From Rikenellaceae bacterium (GTDB lineage Bacteria; Bacteroidota; Bacteroidia; Bacteroidales; UBA932): a DNA stretch of 10,350 nucleotides. Positions within the stretch are counted from its first letter, which is position 1. Every line of letters begins with the position of its first letter. The position numbers and the translations under genes are program-made. Positions 7,828 to 10,350 of the stretch are shown here, one piece after another. The stretch covers positions 20,260-30,609 of the forward strand of contig DOSU01000103.1 in NCBI GenBank assembly GCA_003513895.1. Reading direction: 5' to 3'. The notes beneath the pieces were generated by a model. That model saw nothing but the letters and a program-made list of their open reading frames with translations, ran no database searches and was not told where the DNA came from.

Positions 7828-9177
7828 ATGACAGGAAAGGAATACATAACCAACTCATTCAGGCTCATTGAGAATGACAGACCTGCATGGCTTCCGTTTG
7901 TGGGATGTCACGGAGCTTTTTTAACAGGAAACAGTGCGCAGGATTATCTCTCTTCGTCGGAATTGGTGATAAAAGGTATTGAGGCTGCAATTGAGAAATA
8001 CTTTCCTGACGGACTACCTGTCACATTTGATCTTCAACTTGAAGCCGAGGCACTTGGTTGTCGCCTAATTTACTCTCTTGCAAACCCGCCTGCAGTAGTT
8101 TCGCACCCCTTGGAGGAAGGCATTGCACTTAACAAACTAAAAATCCCGGAAAAGGATAAAGGCAGGATAGGAGAGATGCTCAAAGCAGCAGAGACTGTTT
8201 GTCTCAGGTACTCGGACATTGCATTCTTCGGGCTTGTAACAGGACCTTTTACCCTTGCACTTCATTTAATGGGGACGGAAATTTTTACTGCGATGTATGA
8301 AAATCCTCAAAAAGCAGAGGAAGTAATAGATTTTTGCTCCAAAGTGGCAATTAAGATGTCGGATTATTATATGGAATCAGGATGTGCCGTAATAGCAATT
8401 GTTGACCCGATGACCAGCCAGATTGATCCCTTCTCTTTTGAGTCTTTTGTTTCAAAACCTGTTTCCGGAATTTTTGAACATATAAGAGAAAAAGGCGCAC
8501 TAAGCTCTTTTTTTGTTTGCGGGCAGGCAGAGCACAACCTGGAACTAATGGCAGCCTGCCGTCCCGACAACATATGCGTAGACGAAAACATTTCTCTGAA
8601 AACCATTAAAGAAATTGCCCTTTCAAACGGTATTAGCTTTGGAGGAAACCTTAAACTCACCACTACGCTTTTGCTCGGCACTCCGGAAGATTCGGAGAGA
8701 GATGCACTTGACTGCATAATCACAGGCGGCAAAAAGGGTTTTGTACTTGCTCCCGGTTGTGATTTACCAATGACAACTCCTGTTGAAAATATGATTGCAG
8801 TGTCAAAGTTAATTAGAGACGAATACAGGCAGGAATTTTTGTCCAGAACATCTTTTATTCCACGGGAGGATACACTGCCGGATTTAAGCGGCAGATGGGC
8901 TAAAAACAGGGTTGTGATAGATGTGGTTACTCTTGATTCCGGTTCATGTGCGCCATGCCAGTATGTAATGGAACTTGTTAACCGCTTGAAGCCATTGTTT
9001 GGAGACAAAATTGAAATTTTCGAACACAAAATCAAAACCAATGAGGGAATTCTAATGATGAAAAGTCTTGGAGTAAAGAATATTCCAACAATCTGCATGA
9101 ACGGTAAGATAAAATTTGTTTCAATTACGCCTCCAATTAAACTTTTAAAAGAAAGTGTGTCAGAAGAATTAAGGTAA
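7828..9177 (+). CDS. UroD-family corrinoid methyltransferase fused to a C-terminal thioredoxin-like domain
   Basis: Residues 1 to about 340 form a uroporphyrinogen decarboxylase-type TIM barrel of the MtaA/MtbA/MtvB/CmuA methyltransferase branch, which moves methyl groups to or from a corrinoid protein. Supporting segments are TFDLQLEAEALGC (66-78), VTGPFTLA (137-144), VDENISL (251-257) and GGNLKLTT (272-279). Pairing with a corrinoid protein gene argues against a haem-pathway role. MtbA-type enzymes bind zinc through HxC and a later Cys; here Cys231 and Cys311 are present but the His position is Phe229. Residues about 360-449 form a thioredoxin-like fold with CAPC at 374-377 and a NIPT cis-proline loop at 418-421. 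MtaA/MtbA proteins lack such a domain as far as I know. Linked redox support for the cobalt, or redox control of the active site, is inferred. Methyl donor and acceptor are unknown. Its TAA stop overlaps the next ATG by one base. Confidence 0.88.
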   Translation: MTGKEYITNSFRLIENDRPAWLPFVGCHGAFLTGNSAQDYLSSSELVIKGIEAAIEKYFPDGLPVTFDLQLEAEALGCRLIYSLANPPAVVSHPLEEGIALNKLKIPEKDKGRIGEMLKAAETVCLRYSDIAFFGLVTGPFTLALHLMGTEIFTAMYENPQKAEEVIDFCSKVAIKMSDYYMESGCAVIAIVDPMTSQIDPFSFESFVSKPVSGIFEHIREKGALSSFFVCGQAEHNLELMAACRPDNICVDENISLKTIKEIALSNGISFGGNLKLTTTLLLGTPEDSERDALDCIITGGKKGFVLAPGCDLPMTTPVENMIAVSKLIRDEYRQEFLSRTSFIPREDTLPDLSGRWAKNRVVIDVVTLDSGSCAPCQYVMELVNRLKPLFGDKIEIFEHKIKTNEGILMMKSLGVKNIPTICMNGKIKFVSITPPIKLLKESVSEELR

Positions 9178-10106
9178 TGATAAATAAGATAATTCCACTG
9201 TATTTGATATCCGGTTTTCTCGGAAGCGGAAAGAGCACGCTCCTGCGAAACATAATTGAAGAACTTGGCAATGATGTGAGGATTGGAATTGTACAAAATG
9301 AATTTTCTTCGATAAACATAGATGCCGGAATTCTTGCCGAGACAAATGGAAACTATTCAGTTCTTGAAATGAATAACGGATCTGTTTTTTGCCTGTGTCT
9401 GATGAGCAATTTCATCCCTGCTCTGTCCGGATTTATTGATAGCTACAGGCCGGATAAAATTTTTATCGAAGCAACCGGACTTGCCGACCCTCTGGCTATT
9501 ATTCAAGTGGTAAATTCACCTAAACTTATTGATAAAGTAAAGTTTGTAAGAGCCTATACTGTAGTCGATGCCTCTTTGTTTGACAGGCAAATTAACATGA
9601 TTAAGGCGGTTTCCGGTCAAATCAGGGTCGCAGACACTGTTATTATAAACAAATGTGACAAACAGAGCCAATCCCTGGCAGAGGAAGTTGGTTTTAAGGT
9701 GAAAGAAATCAATCCTTTTTGCAATATTTTATTTTCTCAATATGCCAAATTGAACAGGGAAGAGTCAGATATTATTAAACATGAAGATAGTACTGCTCAA
9801 ATATTGACAAATAATTATAATATAGATACATATCCGCTATCATCTCCACCATATATTAAGGTAAATACAATTATAACTTCAAAGAAAATTTCTTCAGAAA
9901 ACCTTAAGAATCTTACAGATTTGATAGCTCCTGCTCTTAGAGCAAAAGGATTTTTAAAAATTCAAGATGGTACTGTAAAAGTTTTACAGGCTGTGTGTGA
10001 TGAAATCTCCTTAAAAGATTATAAATTGCCGGTATCCAGAAGTGAGATTGTGATTTTTGGAGAAGGAATTAATGTCTCTTTAATAGAGAACCTTTTTGAC
10101 AAATGA
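9177..10106 (+). CDS. COG0523/CobW-family GTPase, probable metal chaperone
   Basis: A 309-residue G3E-family P-loop GTPase. Walker A is GFLGSGKS at 13-20, the segment EATGLADP (98-105) matches the family's E-T-T-G-L-A-D-P motif, and NKCD at 158-161 is the guanine-specificity NKxD motif. The C-terminal part (about 227-309) fits the small CobW C-terminal domain. Family members insert or deliver metals: CobW in cobalamin synthesis, and ZNG1-type proteins giving zinc to client enzymes. The metal-binding motif normally reads GCxCC; here it is GSVFCLC with Cys72 and Cys74, so metal coordination may differ or this may be a subfamily trait. There is no His-rich tail. Placement between the methyltransferase and a putative reactivation protein suggests that it loads metal on the methyltransferase or handles the corrinoid. 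That role is inferred. It overlaps the next gene by ATGA. Confidence 0.9.
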   Translation: MINKIIPLYLISGFLGSGKSTLLRNIIEELGNDVRIGIVQNEFSSINIDAGILAETNGNYSVLEMNNGSVFCLCLMSNFIPALSGFIDSYRPDKIFIEATGLADPLAIIQVVNSPKLIDKVKFVRAYTVVDASLFDRQINMIKAVSGQIRVADTVIINKCDKQSQSLAEEVGFKVKEINPFCNILFSQYAKLNREESDIIKHEDSTAQILTNNYNIDTYPLSSPPYIKVNTIITSKKISSENLKNLTDLIAPALRAKGFLKIQDGTVKVLQAVCDEISLKDYKLPVSRSEIVIFGEGINVSLIENLFDK

Positions 10107-10350
10107 GGGAAATAATCGAATATAAAGTTATGCTTTCATCCCTAACGCTAAACAAGGATGAGTTGCTCTTACATACCGGTAGGGAACTACTTGAAGAGAC
10201 GCTCGGGTTGCTTCCTCTTATTTCTTTCATTGAGGCTAGAGGTGCTTTTACTGTCATAGACCCGGATGATGCATTTTTTAATTATGGTCCCAGAGTTAAA
10301 AATGCTTTTAGAAAAGCGGAGAAGATCGTTCTTTTTGTTGCAACGCTTGG
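10103..10350 (+). CDS. Putative methionine synthase (MetH) reactivation-domain-like protein, N-terminal part only
   Basis: An open frame starts at the ATG overlapping the stop of the GTPase gene (ATGA) and runs off the window after 82 full codons. The visible portion begins MREIIEYKVML and reaches a hydrophobic strand ending VLFVATL followed by a partial Gly codon. The order of segments (N-terminal helices, a short strand with Asp-rich turn, a helix with Ala/Lys, then a strand ending ATLG) resembles stand-alone proteins with the vitamin B12-dependent methionine synthase activation domain, where a T-x-G segment follows a helix-strand unit. In MetH that domain binds S-adenosylmethionine and helps re-methylate oxidised cob(II)alamin. 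Such a role fits a corrinoid operon. The call rests on pattern recollection plus context, without the core SAM-binding region in view, so other corrinoid-associated proteins remain possible. Confidence 0.55.
   Translation, partial: MREIIEYKVMLSSLTLNKDELLLHTGRELLEETLGLLPLISFIEARGAFTVIDPDDAFFNYGPRVKNAFRKAEKIVLFVATL

Noticed and set aside
7828..8850. Haem-pathway uroporphyrinogen decarboxylase (hemE)
   Set aside because: The barrel has methyltransferase-branch features (DLQLEAEALG segment, paired Cys231/Cys311), a fused thioredoxin domain, and a corrinoid protein gene immediately upstream. All favour the methyltransferase branch.
8367..9296. 309-codon minus-strand open frame
   Set aside because: It lies antisense to the UroD-thioredoxin gene and the start of the GTPase gene, whose motifs are unmistakable. 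Its translation has no recognisable domain and is Ser/Leu/Ile-rich, as expected from a shadow frame.

Overview
The window looks like chromosomal DNA from an anaerobic or facultative member of the Bacteroidota. Three things point there: an outer-membrane TonB-dependent receptor with an N-terminal carboxypeptidase-regulatory-like domain, a receiver-domain/PEP-synthase-like fusion protein typical of that phylum, and AT-leaning DNA with little Shine-Dalgarno signal. Genus cannot be assigned from sequence reading alone.

Layout: two divergent gene groups flank a 129-bp intergenic region (7032-7160). The minus-strand group reads right to left: crotonase-type enoyl-CoA hydratase (6252-7031), 3-hydroxybutyryl-CoA dehydrogenase (5371-6216), a 991-residue two-receiver plus PEP/pyruvate-binding-domain protein (2367-5342), and a complete TonB-dependent receptor (1-2370). 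Gaps are 35 bp and 28 bp, and the last two genes overlap by ATGA, so one transcript is likely. The first two enzymes catalyse consecutive steps at C4-CoA level (acetoacetyl-CoA / 3-hydroxybutyryl-CoA / crotonyl-CoA). No thiolase, butyryl-CoA dehydrogenase or ETF gene is in view.

The plus-strand group reads left to right: a small corrinoid-binding protein (7161-7823), a UroD-family methyltransferase fused to a C-terminal thioredoxin-like domain (7828-9177), a COG0523/CobW-family GTPase (9177-10106), and the start of a protein resembling the methionine synthase reactivation domain (10103 to beyond the window end). Junctions are 4 bp, a 1-base TAATG overlap and a 4-base ATGA overlap, so these are almost certainly co-transcribed and translationally coupled. 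Together they look like a compact corrinoid-dependent methyl-transfer module: a cobalt carrier, a methyltransferase with built-in redox domain, a probable metal chaperone and a probable cofactor-reactivation protein. The methyl donor and acceptor are unknown, and no substrate-specific methyltransferase of the MttB/MtaB type or RamA-like iron-sulfur activator is visible.

Most notable: the thioredoxin fusion on the methyltransferase, replacement of the His of its expected HxC zinc motif by Phe, a non-canonical cysteine motif in the GTPase, and loss of the usual NAD-ribose-binding Asp in the 3-hydroxybutyryl-CoA dehydrogenase. No tRNA, rRNA, CRISPR array, mobile element, clear terminator or riboswitch was found. 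No gene-free stretch exceeds 129 bp.
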